DNA from: Manduca sexta
Lineage: Eukaryota; Arthropoda; Insecta; Lepidoptera; Sphingidae
Direction: 5' to 3'
Assembly: GCF_014839805.1 (NCBI RefSeq)
Contig: NC_051141.1
Span: 17,926,777-17,990,776, forward strand
Length of the DNA stretch: 64,000 bases
Shown here: in pieces, positions 11,340 through 23,065 of the stretch
Position numbering within the stretch: position 1 is the first letter of the stretch
Layout: every line of letters begins with the position of its first letter
Made by a program: the position numbers and the translations under genes
Notes under the pieces: generated by a model
The model's database searches: none
What the model saw: only the letters and a program-made list of their open reading frames with translations
What the model was told of the DNA's origin: nothing

Positions 11340-12270
11340 GTACTGAACAGAGGTCCCGGGAGACCCAAAGTGCTACGTACGACTTTTAGAGACTGCATGG
11401 ATTTTGCAGGTTCTGTGGAAATATCGCTAAAAGAGGCGATTCGATTTGAAATAAGGAGTCTGATACAAAAAGACACCTGGGATGTCGTTAGTAGACCGTC
11501 AAATAGAAATATTGTTGGTTGTAGATACGTTTCGACAACCAAGACAATTGTGGATAAATCAACTGTGAAAAAGGCAAGACTAGTAGCTTAAGGATTCAGT
11601 CAACGATTCGGCGTTGATTACGATAAAACGTTTGCGCCCGTAGCAAGGCTGGATACCGTTAGACTATTGATGGCTCTATCTGTTGAGATGAATCTGGAGA
11701 TTCATCAGGTAGACATTAATATGGCTTACTTAAATGGATATCTAGACGAAGAAATTTATATGCAAGTTCCAAAATTGTTGAAGGAATCGTTAATAAAATT
11801 GATATACACTGAGAGCGAGAAACCCTTTGGTAATTAAACGAGCTAAAGAAATGCTTGAAAATTTGAACACTGGTGGCGACGTGTGTTTGCTAAAAAATAT
11901 CCTTATACGGATTAAAACAAGCTGGTCGGCAATGGAATATAAGACTCGATAAGAAGTTAAAGGAAATGGGTTTAACACAAAGTCTAAATGAACCCTGTTT
12001 ATATTTTAGAAAACAAGGTAACGAACATTTATTTGTACTTGTGTTTACAGATGATATTCTTATAGCGTCGGAAAAAGGAGAGCGCATAACTCTTTTTAAA
12101 AATGAACTAAGCAAGGAGTTTGACTTAAAAGATTATGGTCAAGCAAAATATTTTTTACGAATTGACATCCGACGAACTGACAATTTCATTACATTGTCGC
12201 AAGAAGAATATTGTAAACAATTATTAACAAAATATAACATGCAAGATGCGAATAATATTTAAACACCTAT
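11340..12270 (+). pseudogene. copia reverse transcriptase, broken
   Basis: Motifs in order: DTWDVVSRP, GCRYVSTTK, KARLVA then an in-frame TAA at 11589, GVDYDKTFAPVARLDTVR, QVDINMAYLNGYLDEEIYM, a frame change near 11800, SLYGLKQAGRQWN, then LVFTDDILIAS at about 12037-12069, the polymerase active site. Most copia RTs have YVDD here; this copy has FTDD with both aspartates kept. It continues to YGQAKYFLRIDI and stops near 12260. Two or more stops and at least one frameshift make it non-functional. Confidence 0.88.
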
Positions 12271-12279
12271 GGAAATTAG

Positions 12280-12994
12280 TAATGGTAGTAAAATATAACG
12301 ATGTGATGATGAAAAGGCTAAGAATTGGCCATATCGAGAATTGATAGGCTCATTGATGTACCTAAGTGTTGCAACGAGGCCTGATATCACAAACTCTGTG
12401 GTAAAACTGGCACAATTCTGTAACAATCCTAAGAAAGAAGACTGGAAAGAAGCAATACGGATTTTACGCTATTTGAAAGGAACAATAAACTACGGACTGG
12501 TGTAAAAAAAAACTGGTGAGTTCGTGAAAGGATACTGCGATGCAGATTGGGGGAGTTGTTCTATAGACAGATGGTCATTTTCGGGATATGTTTTTCCTTT
12601 AGCTGGTGCTGGCATCGCGTGGATGTCGCGTAAACAATGAACTGTTGCAACATCCAGCTGCGAGGCGGAGTATGTCAGTCTTGCGGAAGCTGTTAAGGAA
12701 GGATTGTACCTACAAAGTTTACTCAACTAATTGGGGCTTAAAAGGTATGCGTCCATATCCCTTAATGCCGATAGTAGATCTGCGATTTTCCTTGCCCGAG
12801 ATCCTGTGTTTCATGCTAGGAGCAAACATATCGATATTAAATATCATTTTGTTAGGAGGGTTCTAAAAGATAATAAAAGTATAAGTTTGGGACATGTAGC
12901 CACTACCGATATGATAGCAGATGTACTGACAAAACCGCTGCCTAGCATTAAGCTTTATAAATGTATAGACGGTATAGGTCTTAAACCTTCTTAA
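12280..12994 (+). pseudogene. copia RT C-terminus and RNase H, broken
   Basis: Contains YRELIGSLMYLSVATRPDI, then RNase H words GYCDADWG, SSCEAEYVSLAEAVKE, NADSRSAIFLA and SKHIDIKYHFVR, and ends DVLTKPLP...GIGLKPS at 12994. Stops interrupt it near 12504, 12638 and 12729. The acidic residues of RNase H (D in CDADW, E in EAEY, D in ADSRSA) are still visible. Confidence 0.88.
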
Positions 12995-13058
12995 GGTTTT
13001 TATACTTGCAGGATTTATTTATTTGTTTCATTTAATTTTGCTTGAAGACTTTGTATTT

Positions 13059-13067
13059 GAGGGGGCG
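13059..13067 (+). promoter_or_regulatory. polypurine tract of copia element
   Basis: gagggggcg directly precedes the 3' LTR; such a tract primes plus-strand DNA synthesis. Confidence 0.8.
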
Positions 13068-13313
13068 TATTGAGGTTTGCATAGGCAAATACAAAGCCTT
13101 TTTTATAATGTAATGTAAACTGGCCGCGTAATAGTATGTATCTTTTTGAATTATTGTATTTGGAATAAAATAACAATGTACTGTTACTAAGCAATGTGTG
13201 CTAGTTTAATACAGTTGTCTAATGTGTTAACTCTATTAAAAATATAACTAAATAGACGGAAAACCTTGTTTATTTTTCACACTTACTCTGCAAGGGCGAC
13301 TCGAAGCCCAAGA
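13068..13313 (+). repeat. 3' LTR of copia element
   Basis: 246 bp, starts TATTGAGG, ends gcccaaga. Near-identical to the 5' LTR. It ends where the TGAAA duplication begins. Confidence 0.92.
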
Positions 13314-13318
13314 TGAAA
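13314..13318. repeat. copia target-site duplication, right
   Basis: TGAAA, identical to 10060-10064. Confidence 0.85.
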
Positions 13319-14160
13319 ACCTAAACGGTCTATGTGGGAATGGAATGTGCGTGAGCGAGATAAAAGAGAGATGTGTGAATTACAGATAAAGTTTGGGAAC
13401 GACGGACAAAAGATGTCAGATCGAAAAATTATTAAAGAAGCAATTTACTTGAAAAATACTTTTTTATTTTGAACAATTTCCGCAAATTTAGGCGTTAGTT
13501 TGGGATAGTTAAACATCATCAAACATATAAAAACAGACAACGTAAACGACGAAAAAATAGAAGACGAAGATTACAAAAGGCTCAGTCTACACAATACCGC
13601 TTATTACTCTAGAAGGCACCATGTTAGAACCAAGAAACGAATCCAGCACGTCATCTAAGTCAAGAAGATCCTGCCTGCACTATTGCGATAAAATGCTTCA
13701 GATTCATGCAACTAATTTGGTCATATTTGTCAGCACTGTTCCCAAAATGGTGAACAAAATGTTAAAAAACCTTTCGTAATTCGTGGATCATCGGATGCTA
13801 TCGGTAGACACGTACATTGTAATATTGCATCATTACCGAACAACAATGGAAAACGTAGAATGTGGCCTGAAGACGCAATAAAGATAAGTTTAGTACAATT
13901 CGGCTCCAGACGCTGCTACCAGCAACTGACTGAAGAAAGAATTTACGTTTCTACGGTAAACAACACGAAGACAGCGCGGTGATCTGATGTTGATAGCATA
14001 GACAAGTTAGAATGGAGAACGTTGCTACTACAGTTAGAACAAGATTAGTTAGAAAGATGACACGATGTCAAACAATAAAAATGACGGCATACTATTTAAT
14101 GAGTTGGGCGTTTACGATGTAAACAAACAATGCGGTGAATCCTTTTTTTAAAACAGTGTT
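13319..14160. other. unassigned, slightly less AT-rich
   Basis: Right target flank of the copia insertion. 13600-14060 is somewhat richer in G+C and reads less repetitively than its surroundings, but all frames are closed and no motif is recognisable. It could be a decayed coding region. Confidence 0.35.
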
Positions 14161-17100
14161 ATGTTTATGAAAGATTGTTCTGTGTGGTTGATTCCCAAAG
14201 ATAGAAGAAGAGAGAGATAATTAGTGGAGTAGTGTAATATCTAACCTCGAAGTAATAAATGATTTTCTGAGTTTGGGGCACATACAGAAACCCATAAGAG
14301 TAAAAATTAAGAATAGTAATATAGAAATTTATGATCTTATACAGAAAGGAAAGATGAATGGTTTTGTATCCAAAAGAAGTTTCATAATTGATATTATGGC
14401 ATGTAAAAAACTGTAAAGTAATTTCAGGGGTTTTCTTATAAGAAGCACACAAACATGTAGGTAATCATATTATTTTATTATTCTACGCGCTTTTATACTC
14501 ATAAAATAATATTTATATAATAATCAAGTCAAATAATTGATGTCAAAATCTATCGCTTCTCCGTCTCTTGTTGCTATGTCGGTTTGCTTCATGACAATTT
14601 TAACTACATGTCTGTGTTAGTGTCGCGATAATGAAATGAAAAGAGAGAGGAAGGTTTATTGTTATTGGATGGAAGGATTGTCAGATATTGTCAACTCTCA
14701 TTTATGTAGTTATGAAAATGATGCCTGGTCAGCTTCTCTTTATACGTCTGTGGTCTATGTGGCCGATCGATCACGGGGAGCCGGCGGCTGTCTAGCATTT
14801 CCCGGTTTTCCATAGCCTGTAGACTATCTATTCCGTTCTAACATAGGTATTGCAATTATTAGCTAATGTATGACTAGTATTCATACAGGCGGATTTTTTA
14901 AATGAGGCAGCAAGAGCAGCTATTTTCACCGTTGTAACTACAAGAAAACTTTCTTAGGAGGCTTTAAAAATTATTGAAAACATTAAGATCTGCATGTACA
15001 GATTTTAAAGAAATAACTAGTTTGCAATAAAATGGGCATTTAATGCAAAAAGCTTTTATGATGCCAATGGGCAATTCTCCGAAAAAGAAGGTTTTGGCAT
15101 AATTAACCTGGCTCAATTTTTTTTTCAATATTTGAATGATTTGCTTCGTTTATATCAAAAACATAACTTAAAGAAATATAATAAGGGTAAAGGCACTTAA
15201 ATTGATCCATTAGACGAAGACATATAGCTCATTGAAAATTTAAATAATCAGATAAATGAGATCAAGACATGTGAATGAGAATGGTAGCATATACTTATAC
15301 ATTTGTAAAACCATGAAAAAAACTATAATGTCATATTTTTGTCACCTTCAATAAATCACAATAAGTCATAAATAACTATAAATATTTTAGTTATTAATAA
15401 CTTGGTTAAACTTTAAAATTAACATGAAATGAAAATCTGCAATTGTATCAGTATCTTTAACATACATTTTCTCTCTGTTCCATAAAATAACTAAATAAAT
15501 CAATAAATTAATAATAATCATAAATTTATCATAAACATAATCAATTGAACTTTAATTTTTTATAAAAAATAATGACATTCTTTTGAGCATTATATTATAG
15601 ATCTACTATATTATATTTCTGAGACTGACTCACGCTAATTTCTTAATTAATGTTTAAGAAAATTAGGTTCTCTCAAATGTTATCATCACAATTATTAAAT
15701 AAGATCGATTTCACTTTGGGTTTATTAGGTAACTTTTTGGTAGAAATATAAAAATATATTGAAATGATCATTAATCAGTTAGCAACTCTATTTGAAATTT
15801 AAATATATGTTATACTCAACCAATTAAAAATTGTTCAAAGCATGATTATCAAGGACGTCTCCCCATTAGCCAATATTCGCAAAAATTTCAAATGTTTCAT
15901 TATTATATTTTGGCAAATCCAAGTCCTCTGTCGTAGCATTCTCTTCTCCATTTTTTTGCATGGCCTCTTTTCCTAATTTTCAATTTTTTAATGTATTATA
16001 TGTATAAGCAGGCTTAACTACAATATCAGTTAATATTGTAACACAGTTTTAATTTGATTCTTATGGTAAGGATTCATCATCACCGTTTTCTTTAAGAATA
16101 TTCGACCAATCTAAGTTCGACTGATCTAATAAGCTTAGTTCAGTTAGTGTGGTAGATTCAGCTAATGGTACCACATACACGCTAATATTATGAGGGGCAG
16201 TATATAAAAACCTAGATGATTATCATGAGGACATTAAATAGCTTCGTCTATACAGGAATTCTCGCAACAGCTCTACTTGCGAACAGTAAATAGACGCTGC
16301 GCTAAATTTGAACAAGATGAATCAAATTTAATATTGTCTATTTTGATGAACGAGTGACCAAAGTTTGGGAATATATGTCTTGTCAGATATAATTAAAGGT
16401 GATGGCAAGAAAACATCATCCTTATTTTCTTGGAAGCGTTCAACATCAGATCCACATGTGCTTTCAAGAGTAGTATTACTAGCTAGCAATTGAGCCGTTT
16501 TCTTCTGTTCCCTTTTCCCTTAAATAATAAGCCTTGGAATTGTGTCTCTATCATATTCTTTAAATTCTCTATTCTCTTGATGACATTTTAAAAATACTGA
16601 GTGGCTTTTTATTTGCCTTCTGCCTAAGATATCTAAGTCGCTCTTTTTCTTGGTTTTCTTTCCATAAAATTTCGTCAGTCTTTATTCAATTATATTTTCT
16701 TTTTCTGCTAACCGTTTCTTGTTACATGAAATGATAATATTAAATTTTTATAAAGTGAAAAACCTAATCCTGTTTAAAATTCTAATTTACCTGGCCCATG
16801 TCTAATTAATCTGACGTAAAATCGCCAGCGAAATCCAGAATAATTAGACCCAGCTAAATGTGATTTAAACACTAAAATTCATTTCCTTCTAATTTTATCA
16901 GAATTCACAAGTAACAAATACATCAAAGAATTTTAAAACTGTTTCGATTTTCGGTGGTATGTTATAAAAATATTGTGTTAATATAAATTAAATAAAATAC
17001 GATCATATAAAATTAGACAACTTGCCTTACAAAAGCCAGAATCGATGATATTATCGTGTTTAATTCTCTATTTACGCTACATAGGAACGTTCTTACTTCA

Positions 17101-18419
17101 CGCTAGCACGGGGGCGTCTATCACTAAAGATATGCCGAAACATTTCGGCCGATATGTCGTCACAGTTATTGCAGGTACTTGGCGAAAGCATGAGCCATAG
17201 AAATTATGCATATACGTCTGGACATTTTTAAAACTTCTGTAAATACGATTGGTTTTACCGATTAATACACTATAAATGGTAAATCACGGGCGTATAGTTT
17301 AAGTATCGATTCAGCTACTTTGAATTAATTAAAAGATTGCATATATTTTTTATAAAAGATTAAAATCGTAAGTTGGACGTGCGGACGCGCCATATGAATG
17401 AGATTTTGCATGTTTAATTTTTTTACTGGATTATTATAATATTATACAAAAAATATGAATAGGCCTTGGTAGAAAACTAGTTTAAGTACAGTATAAAATA
17501 TAGATATAATTAAAAATGACCGAAAAACATACATTATCTGACGAAAAACCTGTTTTTTTGTAGTTCAGAGAATTGCCCCATTCGATGGTGTTAAGGTCAC
17601 AAATTCCAAAAACTTTATACAAAATATTTTGTTAGAACGTAATCCGTTTTTAAAATACTTGTTGTAATATTACACCTTTCGCAAATGTCGCTCATAAGGA
17701 TCAAATTTTGGGCAGTAATGACATACGGTAAACATAAGGAAAGGGTTTATTATCTTATTTTTTTTTTAATATCTTCGCACCTGGTATAGTTTGGGATCCG
17801 GTTAAATGATCGGGCAATCAATTCTTTATATATAAAATTGTAAGATGTTAAAAGTCCTGTAGCTAGACGTGAATTTCAATCTGACCCCATTAATGGACAT
17901 AATATAATTAAATAACGCGCAAAAGGTATAAAATGAGATACTAAAAGACTACGACTACGGAATACTCAGTTTCGATATAAAACTTACGTCATATGGTGTC
18001 ACAGCGTTACAAGAAAAGTAAAATGTTTGGGTAATAAGTTTTACCATAATCCTTCAAATTATTTCTGTAGTTTACGCGAACGATATGGCGGGCAACCGCT
18101 AATTATAAACAAATAAATTTTAGGTTATTTGAAGTTCATCGGGTCATCAAGTATTGCAGTATCTTCCTAATTTGTTCGCGTATAACTTAAAGGCACTTAT
18201 TGAATATAAAATCTTATTACGAGATAATATTGTGAAGTAGTTATTTTGAATACATAATATTTAGCGCTTATTCTATCGAAATAGATCCACAGAATAAAAC
18301 ACATTTTTTAAGTTTAGTCAAAAAATGAAGAAATGCTGTTGTAACAATGACGTCTAAAATACAAGCGAAATCTTCTTTTAGTTATGCGTTCCTAGTAATC
18401 AAAGCGCGTATTCGGGCTC
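14161..18419. other. 4.3 kb of AT-rich sequence without features
   Basis: No frame over 95 codons, no matched repeat with the rest of the window, no RNA gene. Short A and T runs throughout. Confidence 0.5.
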
Positions 18420-18670
18420 CTGATTGGTTTGGATAGCTATCTACTACTACTATGCATACATCTCGTATAGTGTTGCTAGGCAACCATTACGGTGGTGGAA
18501 CACGATGGGTGAAATTTTCTCATTCCTCATACCACAAAACCACCCGCTGTGGGGGTTTGGGTGGCTCTAACAGATTATGTACACAAAGTATAGTTTCCAG
18601 AAAACCTCCACCGTAGCTATGCATTTCCAGTCGATTTGTTGCGAATTCGTATACATTAAATAAAAGGGCA
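18420..18670 (+). repeat. family A repeat, copy with palindromic core
   Basis: Carries gtGTTGCTAGGCAACcatta at 18472-18484, then acacaaagtatagtttccAGAAAACCTCC and gctatgcatttccag. It shares the order palindrome, ...acacaaag..., aaaacctcc, ...atgcattcc with the other full copies. Confidence 0.6.
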
Positions 18671-18799
18671 ATCGTTTGCCAAATGATATTTAAGATGCCA
18701 TCATAATATATGAGTATAACTGAACCTCCATACTCATGTGTGTGATTTTGTAGCGCCAACGCACACAGAGCCTTTCCACCTTTCCTCTACAGACTAAAT

Positions 18800-19125
18800 C
18801 ATATCATCACAATATATCATCATGTGTGAATATCATCTATTCTTGTCATCACCTGCGGTTACTAGGTAACCATCGAAATGGCCACGGAACCGTCCATTCA
18901 TTTTCCATATTCCGTGCTGGTTGGCACTAACGCACACAAAGACTTAGTCAGAAAACCTCCTACATAGTCCTGCATTCCGGATACATTATATCGGATTTTA
19001 GCCATTTGTGTGGTTCGACCCCTTCGTTCTTATGTCGCTGTACAGCTTCATTCGGAAATTTCAAGTGTTTCGTCATAGGTCTTCAGAAAAGACCGGGATT
19101 TGATCGTTCTTCAGAGTTATAGTCT
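18800..19125 (+). repeat. family A repeat, founder copy beside the tandem array
   Basis: Palindrome variant GTTACTAGGTAAC at 18858-18870, then ctaacgcacacaaagact, agaaaacctcctacatagtcctgcattccgg and a first copy of the 99-bp unit ending gctgtacagcttcattcgg. The following tail, cattcggaaatt...caagtgtt...cttcagaaaa, occurs again after the last unit of the array at 20190-20265. The array is therefore bracketed by this tail. Confidence 0.65.
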
Positions 19126-20265
19126 AATCGGAAAACCTCTTACGTAGTCATACATTCCGGATATATTTTATCAGATTTTAACCATTTATGTGGCTCTACC
19201 CCTTCGCTCTTATGTCGCTGTACCGCTTAGAAAACCTCCTACGTAGTCATGCATTCCGGATATATTTTATCAGATTTTAACCATTTACGTGGCTCTACCC
19301 CTTCGCTCTTATGTCGCTGTACCGCTTAGAAAACCTCCTACGTAGTCATGCATTCCGGATATATTTTATCAGATTTTAACCATTTATGTGGCTCTACCCC
19401 TTCGCTCTTATGTCGCTGTACCGCTTAGAAAACCTCCTACGTAGTCATGCATTCTGGATATATTTTAACAGATTTTAACTATTTATGTGGCTCTACCCCT
19501 TCGCTCTTATGTCGCTGTACCGCTTAAAAAACCTCTTAGTAGTCATGCATTCCGGATATATTTTATCGGACTTTATCCATTTATGTGGCTCTACCCCTTC
19601 GCTCTTATGTCGCTGTACCGCTTAGAAAACCTCCCACGTAGTCATGTATTCCGGATATACACTATGGGATTTTAACTATGTTATGTGGCTCTACCCCTTC
19701 GCTCTTATGTCGCTGTACCGCTTAGAAAACCTCCCACGTAGTCATGCATTCCGGATATACACTATCGGATTTTAACTATGTTATGTGGCTCTACCCCTTC
19801 GCTTTATGTGGCTCTACCCCTTCGCTTTTATGTCCCTTTATCGGGTTTAACCATTTATGTGGCTTTACCCCTTCGCTCTTATGTCGCTGTACCGCTTAGA
19901 AAACCTCCTACGTAGTCATGCATTCTGGATATATTTTAACAGATTTTAACTATTTATGTGGCTCTACCCCTTCGCTCTTATGTCGCTGTACCGCTTAAAA
20001 AACCTCTTAGTAGTCATGCATTCCGGATATATTTTATCGGACTTTATCCATTTATGTGGCTCTACCCCTTCGCTCTTATGTCGCTGTACCGCTCAGAAAA
20101 CCTACGTAGTCATGCATTCCGGATATACACTATCGGCTTTTAACTATGTTATGTGGCTCTACCCCTTCATGCTTATGTCGCTGTACCCGCTACATTCGGA
20201 AATTGCAAGTGTTCTCTTTTATAGATCTTCAGAAAATTCCGGAATTCAATCCTCTTTTGGTGTTA
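19126..20265 (+). repeat. 99-bp tandem array (minisatellite) from family A
   Basis: Unit: cttagaaaacctcctacgta, gtcatgcattccggatat, attttatcagattttaacca, tttatgtggctctacccctt, cgctcttatgtcgctgtacc. The anchor gcttag/gcttaa falls at 19225, 19324, 19423, 19522, 19620, 19720, 19894, 19993 and 20091, that is 98-100 bp apart with one irregular 174-bp step where a unit is partly duplicated. About 230 bp at 19395-19624 recur without a difference at 19866-20095, a 471-bp higher-order shift. Open frames here on the plus strand are by-products of the 99-bp (33-codon) period and are not genes. Confidence 0.92.
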
Positions 20266-20870
20266 GTTATTTTCTTAATCTCCTATACATTTTCTCGAAT
20301 TCTTTTGTAACTTTTCGTGCAATTTTTATATATCATACTTATCGAGACAACCAGTAAACAACGTAGTATATAATATCTTTGCTTAATAAGCTTTTGCTTA
20401 AATAGTAGTAGTATCCAAAATCTTGCTATGTTTAAAGGCGCATTAGAGGTGGATTTCCTATAAAATGTTTAATGCAATATACTTTGTATTATTTAAAAAA
20501 AATATTTCAGGAGTTTTATAAAAAAGTGATCATATTAAACGTCACATTTGTTCCTACGATACAAGTGAATTGGAGAAGCTTCCATTAGAATTTACGTTAT
20601 TGCCTTCTTCAAGTGATGGAAAATCAAACAGCTGTTCAATAACTATGATTGCGACAGTCGATAATAAGATATATACACCCTACAGAATCTCTACAGTCTG
20701 TCGATCATAATGAACATGGCTGTGAATATTTATGCTAAGATAATAAATAGTTTATCGAAAAGATATCAAATGAGAATTAGGATTAAAATGACCTTAAGAC
20801 CCTAAAAAAATCAATTTTGGATGACAATGGCAATTTAAAATTTAGTGGTCAATTTCTTAAGGAATTGGTT
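20266..20870. other. no clear gene
   Basis: AT-rich; may hold unrecognisable upstream parts of the BEL relic. Confidence 0.4.
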
Positions 20871-20879
20871 TAGGAACCA

Positions 20880-22760
20880 CTTGTTGCAGCTCATAAAAAG
20901 GAGATTACTACTCTAGAAATAATTTTATCTAAACCACTAATATTAATAACTGATCTTATAATTTACGCTACTAATAAATCTCGGTTGGTATATTATTCGA
21001 GAAATCTTTTACAACAAACCAGGCAGAGGAATTTAAAGCGAAAGTAAATTTTTCTTTAAAGAATTACTGTGAGCAGTGTGTTGCAGCTGTCGTGAGCTAG
21101 TATGCAGGAAAACTCAACTACCTTATAATATAAAATTATGCATTAGCTTATAGGTTGTCTGACTCGCTACGCATTCGATATCTTGTGAGTAGACTTACTG
21201 ACAATGCCATGAGGATCACGGCGGAAATTATGCCTACCGGAGCGACTTATGAAATAATCTGGAAGAGGTTAATAAAAAAAACTCAGGATGTCCGTTCGCT
21301 AGGTATTCATTATTTAAATTCCATTTTTGATATAAAAAGTGGTAGCAATATTGTCAGCAGTTTAGAGCAGTAAAAAGTATTCAGCATCGATAGCCGCTTT
21401 GAAACAGTTAGCTATTGAGACTGATTTTGTATTTTTGATTGTGGTTTCTGTTACTTAGACAATCAAGTTATTCAAACATTTGAATTGACCGAACGCGGAA
21501 AAGAAATTTCTTCTTTTTTAGAATTGTTGACAATTGTCCAAGACCAAGCCAAAAGTCTGCATGAATAACAGCTTGCTTCTGTTCAGCTGGCCTTTTGGAC
21601 ATTGTGGTAACCCCCGGGTGGATTGTAACGTGGGAGGTAGGCCTAATGCTTCCGTTGATGCCAAGAGCGTCAATCGGTTACGCGGGGGCTTCTAGATTTA
21701 TTTTTACTGGTATTAAATTTTCGATTATTTCCGATCTCTATCTCAGCAGACATCAAGCAAATGTATTTGCAAATCGGTGATATGTCTGAAGGATTTTTTA
21801 TCGTCCTATCGATAATTTGGTACGATTGTAACATTTCAATTCAATCGACTACCTTTTGGTTTAAAGCCAAATCCATATTTAGCTATGCGTACTGTTCGCA
21901 AGTTAGCTGAGGATATAGGTAATACTTATCCGGAAGCATGTTTAGCAGCAGCATCCAAAATGCACAAGGGTGATTTATTGCATTCGGTGCCTGATACGGT
22001 CATTGCAATTAGCCTCGCTAATCAATTAATAAGTTTGTTTAAAAGCGGTGCTTTTAATTTAGTAAAATCTGCTGTTATAAAAAGTTTATCGGTATCTCAT
22101 TGTAGCATCGTAGACTTTTCTGGAGATATATGTAATTCGCTCAAAGTTCTTGATTTATGTCTAAACCAAGGACTTCCTAGCCATAGTCATAGCGGCGATA
22201 GCCTATTTGGGTGTGGAACGGACTACCAAGACGAATGTCCGCAGGTTCAAATCTCAAGGACACACACCTCTGACTTTTCTAAAATCATGTGTGTATTCTT
22301 TGTGAATTTATCGTTCGCTTTAACGGTGAAGGAAAACATCGTGAGGAAACCTGCACATCTGAGAAGTTCTCTATAGGAATTTCGAAGGTGTGTGAAGTCT
22401 ACCAATCCGCACTAGGCCAGCGTGGTGGACTAAGGCCTAGTCCCTCTCAGTAGTAGAGGAGGCCCGTGCTCAGCAGTGGGCAAGTATATAATACAGGGCT
22501 GATATTATTATTATATTATTCAGGACTTCCAGATAATATTTTAAGCCAAGCACCCTTGCGTCTGGGGACGGAAACTCGGACCGGGGCTATGAAGATATTT
22601 CTTTAGAGGTCCCCTGATTCCGGTTGTATTTTCAAATTTTAGTATGCCTTCATATTTTTCATAAGTGGCCGCCCGCGACATAACTCGCTACTAGAAAAAT
22701 CGATAGTATGTCATATTGCATCTACGTGTGATACGTTGGGACCCCTCCTTTATACTTGTG
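20880..22760 (+). pseudogene. BEL/Pao retrotransposon relic (gag and RT), split by a SINE
   Basis: Gag part, 21150-21570: LRIRYLVSRLTDNAMRI, TYEIIWKRL and, in another frame, LDNQVIQTFELTERGKEISS, matching the BEL gag pattern (LxYLxxxLxGxA..., W..L...Y, L...T...WE). Protease appears missing. RT part: ADIKQMYLQIGD near 21750, GLKPNPYLAMRTVRKLAEDIGN near 21858-21925, then MHKGDLLHSVPDT where family members have a Y-x-D-D active site. The first aspartate is lost. KSIVCHIASTCDTLG at about 22695-22742 matches the family's post-RT word (SxIAxxxDPLG). Many stops; no LTRs seen. The SINE at 22178-22522 interrupts the word GLP. Confidence 0.72.
22178..22522 (+). mobile_element. tRNA-derived SINE (copy 1) inside BEL relic
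   Basis: The head is gcggcgaTAGCCTATTTGG (A box at 22199-22210) with GGTTCAAATCT (B box, 22244-22254). The body goes through gtgaaggaaaacatcgtgag and caatccgcactaggccagcg to an ATT-repeat tail. The 8-bp word ggacttcc lies at 22170-22177 and again at 22523-22530, a likely target duplication. The first 14 bases after the left one are not shared with the other copies, so the exact 5' edge is uncertain. Other copies: 35092-35409 and 50648-50985. Confidence 0.8.
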
Positions 22761-22829
22761 TGAGGTTGCAGCACTGACTCTCACTACAGGCTTTCCCCTC
22801 TTTCTTACTATAATAGAATGAGCTAGTAT

Positions 22830-23065
22830 ATACAGTTTCCAGTCTAGTTTTCTCTTTCCCACACTAGTATTTCACGTATTTCTGACTCTAACTATCGTTG
22901 CTAGGCAACAATCGCCATAGTTGCATATACCGCCATTACCTTCGTAAAAGTAATGCTAGTGTGTAAGTCAGTATTACGCACACAAAGAATTTTCATAGAC
23001 AGCCTCCACAGCAGTCATGCATTCTTGGTGTATTTTATCGGAATTTATTGATTCCCTTAAAATAG
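22830..23065 (+). repeat. family A repeat, full copy
   Basis: GTTGCTAGGCAAC at 22907-22919, then gtaagtcagtattacgcaca, caaagaattttcatagacag, cctccacagcagtcatgcat and tggtgtattttatcggaattt. Confidence 0.7.

Larger units (their letters stand above)
10065..13313 (+). mobile_element. Ty1/copia element, internally deleted (no integrase)
   Basis: LTR retrotransposon of 3249 bp with two LTRs, a primer-binding site, a polypurine tract and 5-bp target duplications. The order is gag, protease, (integrase missing), reverse transcriptase, RNase H, as in copia. A complete copia is about 5 kb; the shortfall is explained by a gap inside gag and loss of the whole integrase between the pre-integrase word GNLYCLEE (about 11277-11300) and the pre-RT word GRPKVLRTT (about 11358-11385). 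Coding parts carry several stops and frameshifts. The LTRs differ by 3 substitutions plus one short indel, so the insertion is young although the element cannot encode its own integration machinery. Confidence 0.92.

Noticed and set aside
19126..20265. Regular array considered as a CRISPR-like array
   Set aside because: No alternation of short conserved repeats and unique spacers; the whole 99-bp unit is conserved, and the genome is eukaryotic.
19487..20357. Open frames in the 99-bp array giving near-identical repeated peptides
   Set aside because: 99 is divisible by three, so a frame open in one unit stays open in the next; the frames follow the DNA period and have no known domain.
21885..22376. 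163-codon frame as one protein
   Set aside because: The first half is BEL/Pao RT and the second half is SINE sequence; the frame is open across the junction by chance.
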